Counted from the stretch's first letter, positions 52,786 through 61,691 are shown. The stretch is 64,000 bases of DNA from Pedobacter chitinilyticus (GCF_003313385.1 NZ_QMHN01000001.1:1476097-1540096), one strand, 5' to 3'. Numbers and translations are program-made. The notes: generated by a model not told the origin, from the letters alone.

Positions 52786-53622
52786 TTAAAGCAGTTCGGA
52801 AACTTCAATACCATAAACTTGGCTAAAAAGTTTCTTGAAATAGGTATTGGAATGATAACCTGCTATTCTTGAGATTTCGCTCAAAGTACGGTATTTTCGG
52901 GAGGCTATAGCTTCCCAAGCCAAGTGTAGTCGTATCATCCTCACCAATTGGTTAGGGGTAATTCCCATAATGCGTTTCACCTGTCTAAATAACTGACGTT
53001 CGCTTACGGCCATGTCTGCACTCAGTATCCTCAGGTTAATTTCTGATTTACCCGCATAATTTCTCACCACAGATTCGAACCTTTTTAACCACAACTGATC
53101 TGCCTGGGAAACCGCAGAAGTGCTATCCAACCACTTCGGGTTAGAATTGTTGCTCACAAATGCAGGCTGTACAATATCCAAATCAGCAGAAAAACGCTTC
53201 ATCTGTTCGGTATTTAATTTACCAAGCAGCGTAGATATCGTTTCTTGTTGCTCAATGCTTTTTTTATCGGTGATATCTTTTGCAATGGCAAATATGATCT
53301 GATCACGTATAACGGGTACAGCAGTCCAAAGCAACCAAATAACCGCACCATCTTTTCTCAAATACCTATTTTCAAACTGAAACAACGTTTCTCCTTTTCT
53401 TAACTGCTCTCGCTTTCGAGCAGTGAGTTCCTTATCTTCAGGATGTACAAGAGTATCTATATGGCTTCCCAGTAATTCTTCTGAGCTGTAACCAAGTGTT
53501 TTTGAAACAGCTGGGTTTATTTTTTTTAGATAGCCGTCGTAGCCTGCAATAAAAAGCAGGTCTGGTAATAAGTCAAAAAAATACTCCAGATCAAACTGCA
53601 CCATCTGAGTTTTATTTCTCAT
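52786..53622 (-). CDS. PAS-AraC transcriptional regulator
   Basis: A 278-residue regulator with an unusual architecture: a PAS/PAC domain (about 12-120: YFFDLLPDLLFIAGYDGYLK, HPEDKE, FENRYLRKDGAVIWLLW) and a C-terminal AraC-type double helix-turn-helix (about 185-278: ADMAVSERQLFRQVKRIMG, ISRIAGYHSNTYFKKLFS). AraC proteins usually carry a cupin sensor instead. It is divergent from the BLUF gene across 213 bp and upstream of RR/DUF892 cassette B on its own strand. Confidence 0.9.
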   Translation of the reverse strand: MRNKTQMVQFDLEYFFDLLPDLLFIAGYDGYLKKINPAVSKTLGYSSEELLGSHIDTLVHPEDKELTARKREQLRKGETLFQFENRYLRKDGAVIWLLWTAVPVIRDQIIFAIAKDITDKKSIEQQETISTLLGKLNTEQMKRFSADLDIVQPAFVSNNSNPKWLDSTSAVSQADQLWLKRFESVVRNYAGKSEINLRILSADMAVSERQLFRQVKRIMGITPNQLVRMIRLHLAWEAIASRKYRTLSEISRIAGYHSNTYFKKLFSQVYGIEVSELL

Positions 53623-53835
53623 TTATCGTGGGATAATATTGATTGCCAAGCAACGCAAAAAAGCGTCTTTGGTGTCATCGGAACAGCAAATTAGCCTATT
53701 TGTTTCAGTAAACCGTTTCCTAATTTTATTTTGGCAGGTTTGCTCGGCTTATGGCAATTTTATATCAATTGTTTTCTCCACATTTAACAAAATAGAGATA
53801 AAACTTGAGATCATCTGTATCAAATTACCTGTGGA

Positions 53836-54321
53836 ATGAACAACTCACCAACCTCCTACTATTTAGTATATACCAGCCTAGCAAAAACACTAATGTCTTC
53901 GGCGGCATTGCTGGAATTACTGCAAGAGTCGCAAGCTGAAAATGAGAAGTTAGCGATTACAGGAATGCTCATTTATATGGAAACTCGCTTTTTGGATCGA
54001 TTAGAGGGACGTTTTATGCAACTCATTGAAGGGGAAAAAACGGCTATTGTTCAGCTTTACGAAAAAATAAATCGTGACCCTCGCCATCAGCAATTGATCT
54101 TATTGGCCAGTGGCGAACAGAAAGCGCCTAATTTCCCTCGCTGGTCGATGTCGTTTATTTCAAAACCGATCGACCAACATGGTTATCGCGAACTTGACAT
54201 GGCATTATTTGAAGTTGAACCTTTTACTGTCGATGGGCCTGCTTGCTTCTTGAAAGAGTTTTATCAATATAATATTCATCTTCGCCATGAAGAGCTTCGG
54301 CGATTTGAGGATGCCAGTTAG
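53836..54321 (+). CDS. BLUF-domain blue-light photoreceptor
   Basis: A 161-residue protein with a BLUF domain over about residues 7-108 and no fused effector. The key residues are kept: Tyr12 (LVYTS), Asn36 (ENEKLAITG), Gln62 (RFMQLIEGE), Trp103 and Met105 (RWSMSF). A short insertion (METRFLDRLE) precedes the Gln strand. FAD binding and blue-light response are therefore expected. The C-terminal helix of about 50 residues may contact a partner. It is divergent from a PAS-AraC regulator; I see no EAL, cyclase or other output domain. Confidence 0.93.
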   Translation: MNNSPTSYYLVYTSLAKTLMSSAALLELLQESQAENEKLAITGMLIYMETRFLDRLEGRFMQLIEGEKTAIVQLYEKINRDPRHQQLILLASGEQKAPNFPRWSMSFISKPIDQHGYRELDMALFEVEPFTVDGPACFLKEFYQYNIHLRHEELRRFEDAS

Positions 54322-54383
54322 CGTATACTTTTTCCATTTATACTGGAAAACCAAATTCCTTTGAAAAGAGCTTAAGCGAACAG

Positions 54384-56162
54384 CTACGCAGGAATAACAA
54401 TTTGAATAACGGTTCCCTCTTCCTCTACACTACTGATCTCAAAATGTCCCTGATAATAACCTACCCTTTTTTCCATATTTTCTAAACCAAAGCCCATTCC
54501 TGTTTGCTGTACATCAAAACCACAACCATCATCAGTAAATTGGAAATGATAACTGTCTGCATACCCATAAAACTCTATGGTTACCAAGCGTGCTTTTCCA
54601 TGTTTAAAGGAATTGCTGATGGCTTCTAAGGCAATTAGGTACAGGTCGTAAATCCATTTCTCTTCAATTCGTTCTGGGAAATCGTAACAAAACAGTTCAA
54701 TCTCTGCGTCGTCCAATCCAGCGTTCAAAATAGCAATCTGACTGCGTAAACTAGATACAAGTGCCCCTTCGTCGAGTGCTTTTGGAAGAATTTTGTGGGA
54801 AATGTCGCGGATATCGCTGGCCAATTCTCTAATGTTCTGCTTAGCCAGCTTGGCATTTTTCATATCAAAAAGATGCATAATGTGGGCAATCTTGCTTCCA
54901 ACGTTGTCGTGAATGATATTGGCGATGTTTCTTCGTTCTCTTAGCTGTACGTGGTTAATGGTACGCAGGGAGTTTTCTTTTTCTAAAATTACCTCCTGCA
55001 TCAGTTGTGTGTTTTTCAAATAAACTTCTACGTAGTTTCTGGAGAGCACTGCCCCAAAAAGGAACACTTCGTACAAGCTTGCAAAAATCATCCAGCTATC
55101 TCCAAGTGCATAGGGAATAATTTCGAAAGTTTTTAAGATTAGACAGCCTCCCCATGCCAACTGCGGGGCAAACGCTAAAAGGGCATAAATAGCCTGGTCC
55201 CGTTCTACCTTTAAATGGGCAACTGATGCCCAGAAAAGCACTACAATGGCCAGCATAAAGATCACATAGCCAGAGATAAAAAAGTACCTAAAATCAAACG
55301 TTGGATAAATCCACAGCAGAATTGCCGAAAATAAAACGAGCAGCAGGTTGATGCCGCACAAAAGGTTAATGATTTTGTATTTAAATGGCTGGTGCTGCTT
55401 TAGTGCTAAAAAGCAACAAAGGAAATAGCTTAATGCAATATACCATAATGCTCCGCTAAAAATCCTGATCTCGCTTAGCAATAATAATTTAGGGAATAGC
55501 AAGTGCTTTGCAAAATTGGTAGTAACTACTACATAGCAAACGGTAAGTACAGAGTAGCCAATGTAATAGGCATACAGACGATTACGGGTCATGGCCAATA
55601 GGATACCATTGATCATGAGCAACAAAAAAGCAATGCCGATGAAAAAAGCAATCCAAGTCATTTTCTTTGAAGACTGGGCTTCCAATTGGGAAGTACTGGC
55701 CAAATTAAACGAAAAATCAAAGAAAGAAGTCCGCTTGGTGAGCCTTGCCCAAAGGATACGCTCTTGACCAGGGTAGAAATGAAGCGGATAGCCCATTGTG
55801 CTCATAAACGTCGATTGACCCTTAGTTCGGTCACCCATCAAGAACACCTGGTCTTGGTCGAAGATGGTTAAGCTATCAATATGGTAATTATCGAAACATA
55901 GCCATACATTCGCCGCCTTAGTAGTGTCGTTGTTTTTGACTTTAAAATAGCACCAAACAGCATCATTACGGTTATAACCCAAATTGATTTTCTGTCCTAT
56001 TTCAAATGGCTTCGTTTTTTGTTGTTGGACTTCTTTTAGTTCCCATTTCGAACCGTGGTCGACAATATAACCTGCTTTTACAGAAAATTGCTGAGGGATA
56101 GTTGCCGAGGTTTTGAACCAAGCAAATAGTAACAGAATGCTAACTAAGCAGGTTATTCTCAT
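54384..56162 (-). CDS. 7TMR-DISM sensor histidine kinase
   Basis: About 592 residues from the ATG at 56162, which begins a proper signal peptide (MRITCLVSILLLFAWFK); the reading from 56267 would overlap the regulator gene by 128 bp. An extracellular 7TMR-DISMED2 beta domain (GQKINLGYNRNDAVWCYFKV, NVWLCFDNYHIDSL) is followed by seven transmembrane helices. The HisKA_3 box is ERRNIANIIHDNVGSKIAHI and the HATPase has LEAISNSFKHGKA and GMGFGLENMEKR. Such receptors often sense carbohydrates or other small ligands outside the cell. Its start overlaps the NarL-type regulator by 23 bp. Confidence 0.92.
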   Translation of the reverse strand: MRITCLVSILLLFAWFKTSATIPQQFSVKAGYIVDHGSKWELKEVQQQKTKPFEIGQKINLGYNRNDAVWCYFKVKNNDTTKAANVWLCFDNYHIDSLTIFDQDQVFLMGDRTKGQSTFMSTMGYPLHFYPGQERILWARLTKRTSFFDFSFNLASTSQLEAQSSKKMTWIAFFIGIAFLLLMINGILLAMTRNRLYAYYIGYSVLTVCYVVVTTNFAKHLLFPKLLLLSEIRIFSGALWYIALSYFLCCFLALKQHQPFKYKIINLLCGINLLLVLFSAILLWIYPTFDFRYFFISGYVIFMLAIVVLFWASVAHLKVERDQAIYALLAFAPQLAWGGCLILKTFEIIPYALGDSWMIFASLYEVFLFGAVLSRNYVEVYLKNTQLMQEVILEKENSLRTINHVQLRERRNIANIIHDNVGSKIAHIMHLFDMKNAKLAKQNIRELASDIRDISHKILPKALDEGALVSSLRSQIAILNAGLDDAEIELFCYDFPERIEEKWIYDLYLIALEAISNSFKHGKARLVTIEFYGYADSYHFQFTDDGCGFDVQQTGMGFGLENMEKRVGYYQGHFEISSVEEEGTVIQIVIPA

Positions 56163-56778
56163 GTGCAAATTTGATGAGCGTACTGCTGTTACTAATTTCA
56201 AGCTTTTTATAGATGTTCCGACGATGAGTGTCAACAGTGGTTTTGCTGACAAAAAGTGTCTCGCCAATTTCTTTACTGGTAAGCCCTTTAATGATTAGCT
56301 TAATGACCTCTTTTTCTTGTTTGGATATCCTGAATTTGTTGACAATAGGTTCGTCTATTGCACGATAAACGTCAACACTCCTACTATCTCTTCCGTTAGT
56401 TTGGAAGCCTGCACTAGCACTCATTTCAATAACCTTGATGAGCTCTTCGGCCGTTGTTTCCTTTTTCAGAAAAGCATCTATTCCCATCCTTTTGGCTTTT
56501 TGGATTAAAAAGTCCTCATAATAGGCGGTAAGGATAATCTTTTTGCAATATTTCAGTCGTTCCTTAAGTTCTTCTAACAATACAAAGCCATCGGTATCAC
56601 CAATATTCAAATCACAGATGAATACATCTGCCTGGTGCTGCTTGAGGTAATTCCTACACTCATCAGCACGACTAAAACTGGTGATTTCGTAACCTTTCCC
56701 AGCATTCCTCAACAGTTCGGCAATGCCGTTTAAAAAAAGTAGGTGGTCATCACAAATAACAATGTGCTTTGGCATCAT
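56140..56778 (-). CDS. NarL/LuxR-family response regulator
   Basis: A 212-residue regulator with a receiver (ICDDH pocket, phospho-acceptor Asp56 in VFICDLNIG, Lys in FLKKE) and a LuxR-type helix-turn-helix (about 150-210: ISKQEKEVIKLIIKGLTSKE, LFVSKTTVDTHRRNIYKKL). Partner of the overlapping 7TMR kinase. Either Met1 or Met2 can start. Typical of fast two-component pairs controlling surface or metabolic genes; the target is unknown. Confidence 0.94.
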   Translation of the reverse strand: MMPKHIVICDDHLLFLNGIAELLRNAGKGYEITSFSRADECRNYLKQHQADVFICDLNIGDTDGFVLLEELKERLKYCKKIILTAYYEDFLIQKAKRMGIDAFLKKETTAEELIKVIEMSASAGFQTNGRDSRSVDVYRAIDEPIVNKFRISKQEKEVIKLIIKGLTSKEIGETLFVSKTTVDTHRRNIYKKLEISNSSTLIKFAHENNLLS

Positions 56779-56898
56779 GTAGCGTTAGGTACTTTACCCT
56801 AAAACTAACAATAAGTTTTAAGAGCTGAAAATTTTGTCCCCCGCAAATGCGGAGGACTTTTTTTGATCGCTTCGTTAGAAGCTTTGCGTTAGTTTTGA

Positions 56899-58026
56899 TT
56901 AATTTTTTACGACACGCACAGAAAAGCCTCGTTGTGGCGATTCGGAGCCCACTCCCGTGAGGTTCTTTTTATAGGAACTGAAACCAAAGGCAAATCCATT
57001 ATTATAATAACCGTAACCGCTGTTTTCGTTGTAACGGCTTGGTCCATCAATGGTAGAAGTCCACCATTGTCCATCGCCGTAGTAATTAAACACCGAAGCG
57101 GCATTGGGTTCTTTATCGTATTCGTTACCCCAAGCCCTTCCGCCTGGTAAAAAATTCAATCCCGACTCATTGGTACCATTTCCTGCATACTCGCCGTATT
57201 TCTTGTCAGGAAGATCCCAGCCCGTTTTTCCCCTTATTTTTTTGCCTGCCTCATATTTACCGCCAAGGGTAGCCATCAAGGTTTCATATTCCTGCTTACT
57301 GGGTACGTGCCATCCTTTTGGCGCCAGTCCGCGTGGGTCCATTACTGCATGGAAATTATAAAGTTTACCGTATTTCTTACCGTTTTTTGGATCGAAGTTC
57401 AGATAAACGTAAGCAGGCTTGTTGTTTTTACAATATTGCTGCCACTCGGCTGGGGTTTTAGCTTCTGGAATGACGTCCCCATTACGGAAAGTCGACACCT
57501 CCAAATTTCTGTTGCTCCATATTTGATTGCCAACTTTTACAGGGGCTTCTATCTCATCACTGGCGTTGTAAATTTCTTTTAATGCGGTGCCATTAGCCGA
57601 ATTGCAGCTCCACACAAAGTTTTGTGCGGGCGCTCCATTGCTTCTCTTTAGGCATTCTTTTGTGGCAATGGCATCGGCCTGTTCTTTAGTTGCTGCAATT
57701 CCCCATCCAAAGGCAGTACCTACGTTCCCGTCAATGGTTCGGTAGGCGGCGCAACCTGTTCCCGAGTAAGATAATACGACCGTACAATTGCCACCTCTAC
57801 GTTTACATTCTTCAACTGCCCTGTTTTCGGCCTCAGCTAAACTGGCTTGATCAAAAGACCAACCGTAATAAAAACCGTTGCTCCTGTCAATGGCCAATGC
57901 GCCGTATTTAGCTTTAACCGCCGCTTTTGCGGGAACAGCCGTTTTGCTTGGCTGTTTCTTTTGTGCATAGCCTACCGAAGTGGCTAAGGCCAGCATTGTT
58001 ATTAATAATGTTCTTTTGATGATCAT
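56899..58026 (-). CDS. Exported DUF4189-FISUMP protein
   Basis: A 375-residue protein with a signal peptide (LLITMLALATSVGYAQ). Residues about 40-140 match the DUF4189 pattern (YGALAIDRSNGFYYGWSFDQ, RGGNCTVVLSYSGTGCAAYR, AFGWGIAATKEQADAIA) with several conserved cysteines. Residues about 165-375 match the Fibrobacter succinogenes major paralogous domain (GNQIWSNRNLEVSTFRNGD, GKLYNFHAV, LAPKGWHVPSKQEYETL, WWTST, GFSVRVVKN). Both halves are extracellular modules of unknown biochemical role. Single gene. Confidence 0.9.
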   Translation of the reverse strand: MIIKRTLLITMLALATSVGYAQKKQPSKTAVPAKAAVKAKYGALAIDRSNGFYYGWSFDQASLAEAENRAVEECKRRGGNCTVVLSYSGTGCAAYRTIDGNVGTAFGWGIAATKEQADAIATKECLKRSNGAPAQNFVWSCNSANGTALKEIYNASDEIEAPVKVGNQIWSNRNLEVSTFRNGDVIPEAKTPAEWQQYCKNNKPAYVYLNFDPKNGKKYGKLYNFHAVMDPRGLAPKGWHVPSKQEYETLMATLGGKYEAGKKIRGKTGWDLPDKKYGEYAGNGTNESGLNFLPGGRAWGNEYDKEPNAASVFNYYGDGQWWTSTIDGPSRYNENSGYGYYNNGFAFGFSSYKKNLTGVGSESPQRGFSVRVVKN

Positions 58027-58095
58027 GATAATGAGTTTGCGCTATCAAAATTGGAAAATAGGTTAGTGATCGCCAATACTTATTTATAGGGATTT

Positions 58096-58172
58096 TTGTT
58101 GGTTTGTTGGTTCATTGGTTTATTCGTTCATTGGTTCATTGGGAATTGGTTATTTGGTTATTTGGTTATTTG
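58096..58172. repeat. 8-bp imperfect tandem repeat
   Basis: Units of GGTTCATT/GGTTTATT, then three perfect GGTTATTT units, arranged head to tail with small interruptions. Confidence 0.65.
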
Positions 58173-58249
58173 TAACTGGCAACTCATAACTGGTAACTCG
58201 TAACTGGTAACTCGTAACTGGTAACTGGTAACTGGTAACTCGTAACTCA
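58173..58249. repeat. 7-bp tandem repeat, 11 units
   Basis: Eleven consecutive heptamers of the form TAACTGG, TAACTCG, TAACTCA or CAACTCA, all in register. The copy number of such short units often changes by slippage. Confidence 0.8.
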
Positions 58250-58358
58250 TAGCCGCTTATTTCTCGCTTTACCCCTTAGTGTGTCCGATATGGCCGCAGC
58301 TCTGGTAAATTAAATTGCCTACTTTCGTGCTTACAACCAAAAACCGAAAGATCAAAAA

Positions 58359-58787
58359 ATGGAAAAAATAGAACACATCAATTATATCAAGGTGCCCATT
58401 GCAAAAGTTTATGAAACGTTAACCACCCAAGAGGGCCTTGCAGCGGTTTGGACAGAGGAGTTGATTGTGAAACCAGAACTTGGTTTTGTGAATGAGTTTG
58501 GCTTTGGCGATGATTACGGCACCAAAATGAAAATCACGGAACTATCGGAAAATAAAGCCATCAAATGGGAGTGTATTGCTTCTGATCCTGAGTGGGTAGG
58601 CACAGGGGTTTCTTTTGAACTCACAGAAAAAGATGGGGTCACTTCAGTGGTACTCAAACACTTTGATTGGCGTGAACTTACCGAATTTTATCAATGGTGT
58701 AATTATAATTGGGCCATGTTCCTATTAAGTCTTAAAAGTTATTGTGAAGATGGACAAGGCACGCCTTATCAAAAGCGAAAATTCTAA
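58359..58787 (+). CDS. SRPBCC/AHSA1-family protein
   Basis: A 142-residue protein of the START-like SRPBCC fold, AHSA1 subgroup: IKVPIAKVYETLTTQEGLAA, VWTEELIVKPELG, FGDDYGTKMKITELSENKAI and the C-terminal helix with WRELTEFYQWCNYNWAMFL. Members bind hydrophobic ligands or act on chaperone partners; no specific role can be assigned. The last residues (GTPYQKRKF) fit the usual family end. Cytosolic, monocistronic. Confidence 0.88.
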   Translation: MEKIEHINYIKVPIAKVYETLTTQEGLAAVWTEELIVKPELGFVNEFGFGDDYGTKMKITELSENKAIKWECIASDPEWVGTGVSFELTEKDGVTSVVLKHFDWRELTEFYQWCNYNWAMFLLSLKSYCEDGQGTPYQKRKF

Positions 58788-58968
58788 TTCTTGTGGTTGG
58801 TAACCACTCCAACCATAGGACTCTTAATCATAGAGATTTCTTCCCTAAACACCAGGGCAAGCCCTATCGGAATGATGATGAAGGTATTATTCCCCCTCTT
58901 TATTGTCTCGATCTCCCCCTCTACTTGTATATATCCGTTTGTAGATTTGGATATATAAAAACTTAAAC

Positions 58969-59538
58969 ATGAGAAAGATTAGAATTTTCGAACATATCTC
59001 GCTTGATGGAGTCATTGAGCATGATGAAAACTATACTTACGGTGCTTGGACTGCTCCGTTTCGGTCTGCTGAAGGCATGGCCATGTTATTGAATACTTAC
59101 GGAACTGGTTTTGACTTGTTACTTGGCAGAAACACTTACGATGCTTGGATTAAATTCTGGCCAACTGCAGGAGACTTCCCTATGGCCAATGCCATTAATG
59201 CGGCTACAAAACATGTGGTGACGCACCGACCTGAAGGTTTAGACTGGGGCCCTGTAAAAAGGCTGGGCGTAAATCTCATCGATGAACTTCAGGAACTGAA
59301 ATCTACAGAGGGACCAGACTTGGTACTTTCTGGAAGTATCTCCCTCACTTCGTTATTATTAGAGGCTGGATTGGTAGATGAAGTGATCCTTATTGTTTAT
59401 CCTGTACTGTTGGGCAAAGGCAAACGGATATTAGCGGATGAGTTTAAGGCGCATCAGTTGGAATATATCAGCACCTCGACCACGCCAACAGGGGTAATGA
59501 TTAACAGTTACAAGTGTATTGGGCCTTTGCAGGGGTAG
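58969..59538 (+). CDS. RibD C-terminal/dihydrofolate reductase-like protein
   Basis: A 189-residue reductase-like protein of the RibD_C (DHFR-fold) family: SLDGVIEHDENYTYGAW, LLLGRNTYDAWIKFWP, the GPDLVLSGSISLTSLLLE nucleotide-binding segment, and VDEVILIVYPVLLGKGKRI. Such stand-alone proteins are annotated as dihydrofolate reductase family; riboflavin or folate reduction has not been shown for most. It is not a trimethoprim-type DHFR. Cytosolic single gene. Confidence 0.88.
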   Translation: MRKIRIFEHISLDGVIEHDENYTYGAWTAPFRSAEGMAMLLNTYGTGFDLLLGRNTYDAWIKFWPTAGDFPMANAINAATKHVVTHRPEGLDWGPVKRLGVNLIDELQELKSTEGPDLVLSGSISLTSLLLEAGLVDEVILIVYPVLLGKGKRILADEFKAHQLEYISTSTTPTGVMINSYKCIGPLQG

Positions 59539-59592
59539 TTGATTGCATTGGTTGTAGGTGGTTTGGTGATAAGGCGGCAAAAGGATGATTGA

Positions 59593-59649
59593 TAGAGATT
59601 CCTCTTATCGTCGGAATGACAAAGAGGAAGATCGGAATGACAGAGAGGA
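59593..59649. repeat. 57-bp direct repeat, copy 1
   Basis: Begins TAGAGATTCCTC and contains CGTCGGAATGACAAA and CGGAATGACAGAGAGG. Copy 2 is 288 bp downstream. Confidence 0.7.
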
Positions 59650-59880
59650 CTATAACTTTTAACCTCTCCCTAACCCTCTCCTTGGAAATGAGAGGGGATT
59701 GGTAGTGTTGGTTGTAGGTGGTTTGGTTGGTAGGTGACAGAATGATAAATGGCAGCAATGGCCTTGGGCTCTTTGTCATTCAGAGCGCAGCGAAGACCGC
59801 GAAGCAGCTACGAAGTAAATCTCAACAAACGTATCGTGGCTTTAAATGATACGAAACAACACCAACGGAAGCATAGATCA

Positions 59881-59937
59881 TAGAGATTCCTCCTATCGTC
59901 GGAATGACAAAAAGGAAAGTCGGAATGACAGAGAGGG
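59881..59937. repeat. 57-bp direct repeat, copy 2
   Basis: Near-identical to 59593-59649, with a few substitutions (CTCTTATC to CTCCTATC, AGAGGAAGA to AAAGGAAAG). Confidence 0.7.
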
Positions 59938-60062
59938 TAAACTAAAAAACCTCTCCCTGATCCTTCCGATAAATCGTAACAGGTATTGCTTGGAAAACCA
60001 AAGTGTAAATTATTCAAAAGATGATTAAACTGATGCTGACTCTTAGCTAGGAACTACAAAAT

Positions 60063-60153
60063 AAACACCCTGGTCTTCGGCCACCCCTCTAAAAGAGGGG
60101 AATTACACCACGCCATTCCCCTCTTTCAGAGGGCCCAACGGGCGGGGTGTTTT
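60063..60153 (-). terminator. Compound palindrome, probable terminator of the GH18 operon
   Basis: Outer arms AAACACCC and GGGGTGTTT enclose CCCCTCT/AGAGGGG pairs and a GGGCCCAACGGGC segment. It lies 15 bp beyond the stop of the last minus-strand gene of the operon and is followed, on that strand, by a T-rich stretch. The same palindrome type is likely a dispersed repeat. Confidence 0.5.
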
Positions 60154-60168
60154 GCAAGCATCAAACAA

Positions 60169-61686
60169 TCACTGTTTACCTTGTCTATCCTCCAACTGTT
60201 TAAGATACAATGAAGCTGGCATTAAGCCTTTTTTATTCAAACCTTCCCAAGTACCGTCAGGGCGGTCTTTTAACCTGCCTGTAACTTTGGTAGCCATTAC
60301 ACCAATGGCGTAGTTTTGACCGCTTACATAAGGGTTTTGCACCGCTACTTTGACCGCTTGGCAATTCCATAGGATTTGTGTTACGCCTGCCCAGCCATGT
60401 CCTGTGCCCCAATTGCCCCTATCTTGAATGTTAATTTCTCCATCGGTGATGATGTTGTCATAAAGTGTACCTACCGCCCAACGATGATGGGGTCCAATAT
60501 CCGCCTTGGCGTTGGTAGATTTACAATTGTAAAACACATTTGGTCCCGCTACTTTGGCACCCGTGACATAATCATGCCTACCTTCGTCGGCTAGGCAATC
60601 TCTTACCAAATTCAGTTGACCATCATTATTAAAAGAATACCTTCTACCCCCTTCTATTTTAGATTTCGGGGCTAAGGAAGTACAGTTCTTTACGGTAACT
60701 TGCTTACTGTAGCTCCCCAAGTTAACACAGGAGTAACCAAAGTATTTACTAGTGACACCGCTTACCCAGGCGTTTTCAACCCTATTCAACCACACGGCAT
60801 CCCAGCCATGGTTTTCATCGGTATCACTTTGATAAGCCGACTCTAACCACATGTTTTCGATACCCACTTCACTGATCCTTCCCTCGAAAGTGTATTTATA
60901 AATTTCGCCACCACCGTATTGCGTTTCCATCGCCATTACCACTGGGTTATCAATAAATACCTGTTGACCTTTGATAGCCGTAATTTTCCTTTCAAAGTAC
61001 AAATCGTAATCCTCCGCTTTCCATTGTATTAGACCTTCACGAGCCTCTATTTGATCCATCTTTAAATCTTGGATCCATTTGGTAGTCCCTGGACGTAGAA
61101 CGATGATGTCATCGCCCACCTTAAATTGATCGACATTGCTTACTTGGAAAGAGGTAGCCCCAACAGGCACATAAGCATCGGTAATTTTTGCTCGGCTTTG
61201 CGGCACTTCCCTAGGCTTACCATTGCCATTTACACTGATCAATTTCCGTTGGCCTGTGCCAATAGCTACTAATTTGGTTTCACTGCCTTCGCCCCTTAAC
61301 ACAATCCCACTAGCGTTGATGTTAAGGGTTCCTGGAATTTCGTAAGTTCCCTTTTTTAGTAAAATGGCTCCCCTCATCCCTGCTTTATTTACTGGCATTT
61401 TGGCCAACTCATTAATCGCATCCTGTATTTGCTGTTGGTCGTTCACGCCATTAGGTGACAGTTCTTTCACGGCTTTCACCTGCGGAATGGCTTGATTGCC
61501 CTGATGGTAACCCACACGACTAAAATTGGGAAGGATATCGCCTTTGGCATTGGGCACATAGCTGAGCTTACCACCTTTATGAAGCTGAACCAAGTTGGAG
61601 ATCCAATTTTGCGCCAATGCTTGTTGAGTACATACGAATAAACTGATGTAAGCGAGAAGGGATATTTTCAATTTCATGAGCAGCAA
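60169..61686 (-). CDS. Exported right-handed beta-helix protein (pectate-lyase-like)
   Basis: A 505-residue protein with a signal peptide (ISLLAYISLFVCTQQALAQ); Met4 (61677) is an alternative start. The N-terminal part has the pectate-lyase superfamily opening (VNDQQQIQDAINELAKMP, GAILLKKGTYEIPGTLNINA, IVLRGEGSETKL). The remainder shows beta-helix turns (VGIENMWLESAYQSDTDENH, NCTSLAPKSKIEGGRRYSFN, NVFYNCKSTNAKADIGPHHR). The catalytic residues of polysaccharide lyases cannot be assigned with certainty. It lies 5 bp after the GH18 gene, so it probably acts on the same or an associated polymer. Confidence 0.82.
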   Translation of the reverse strand: MLLMKLKISLLAYISLFVCTQQALAQNWISNLVQLHKGGKLSYVPNAKGDILPNFSRVGYHQGNQAIPQVKAVKELSPNGVNDQQQIQDAINELAKMPVNKAGMRGAILLKKGTYEIPGTLNINASGIVLRGEGSETKLVAIGTGQRKLISVNGNGKPREVPQSRAKITDAYVPVGATSFQVSNVDQFKVGDDIIVLRPGTTKWIQDLKMDQIEAREGLIQWKAEDYDLYFERKITAIKGQQVFIDNPVVMAMETQYGGGEIYKYTFEGRISEVGIENMWLESAYQSDTDENHGWDAVWLNRVENAWVSGVTSKYFGYSCVNLGSYSKQVTVKNCTSLAPKSKIEGGRRYSFNNDGQLNLVRDCLADEGRHDYVTGAKVAGPNVFYNCKSTNAKADIGPHHRWAVGTLYDNIITDGEINIQDRGNWGTGHGWAGVTQILWNCQAVKVAVQNPYVSGQNYAIGVMATKVTGRLKDRPDGTWEGLNKKGLMPASLYLKQLEDRQGKQ

Positions 61687-61691
61687 AGGAT

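Larger units (their letters stand above)
58027..58358. other. Divergent gap with octamer and heptamer minisatellites
   Basis: About 332 bp between divergent genes. The central 150 bp consists of short-period repeats: 8-bp GGTTCATT/GGTTATTT units (about 58096-58172) and 7-bp TAACTGG/TAACTCG units (58173-58249). The promoters of both flanking genes must lie at the edges. Confidence 0.7.
59539..60168. other. Repeat-rich gap with G/C palindromes
   Basis: A 630-bp gap with a 57-bp direct repeat (59593-59649 and 59881-59937), a 19-bp direct repeat (59549-59567 and 59709-59727, TGGTTGTAGGTGGTTTGGT), CAGAGCGCAGCGAAG and a CCTCTCCCTAACCCTCTCC-type word. A compound palindrome lies near its right end (about 60063-60153). 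No gene is credible here. Confidence 0.65.

Noticed and set aside
56838-56866. GC hairpin followed by T-run near 56.85 kb as terminator of the DUF4189-FISUMP gene
   Set aside because: The T-run follows the stem on the plus strand, opposite to the gene, and there is no plus-strand gene ending here.
58969-59538. Trimethoprim-resistant dihydrofolate reductase
   Set aside because: RibD C-terminal-type protein, not a FolA-type enzyme; no basis for a resistance claim.
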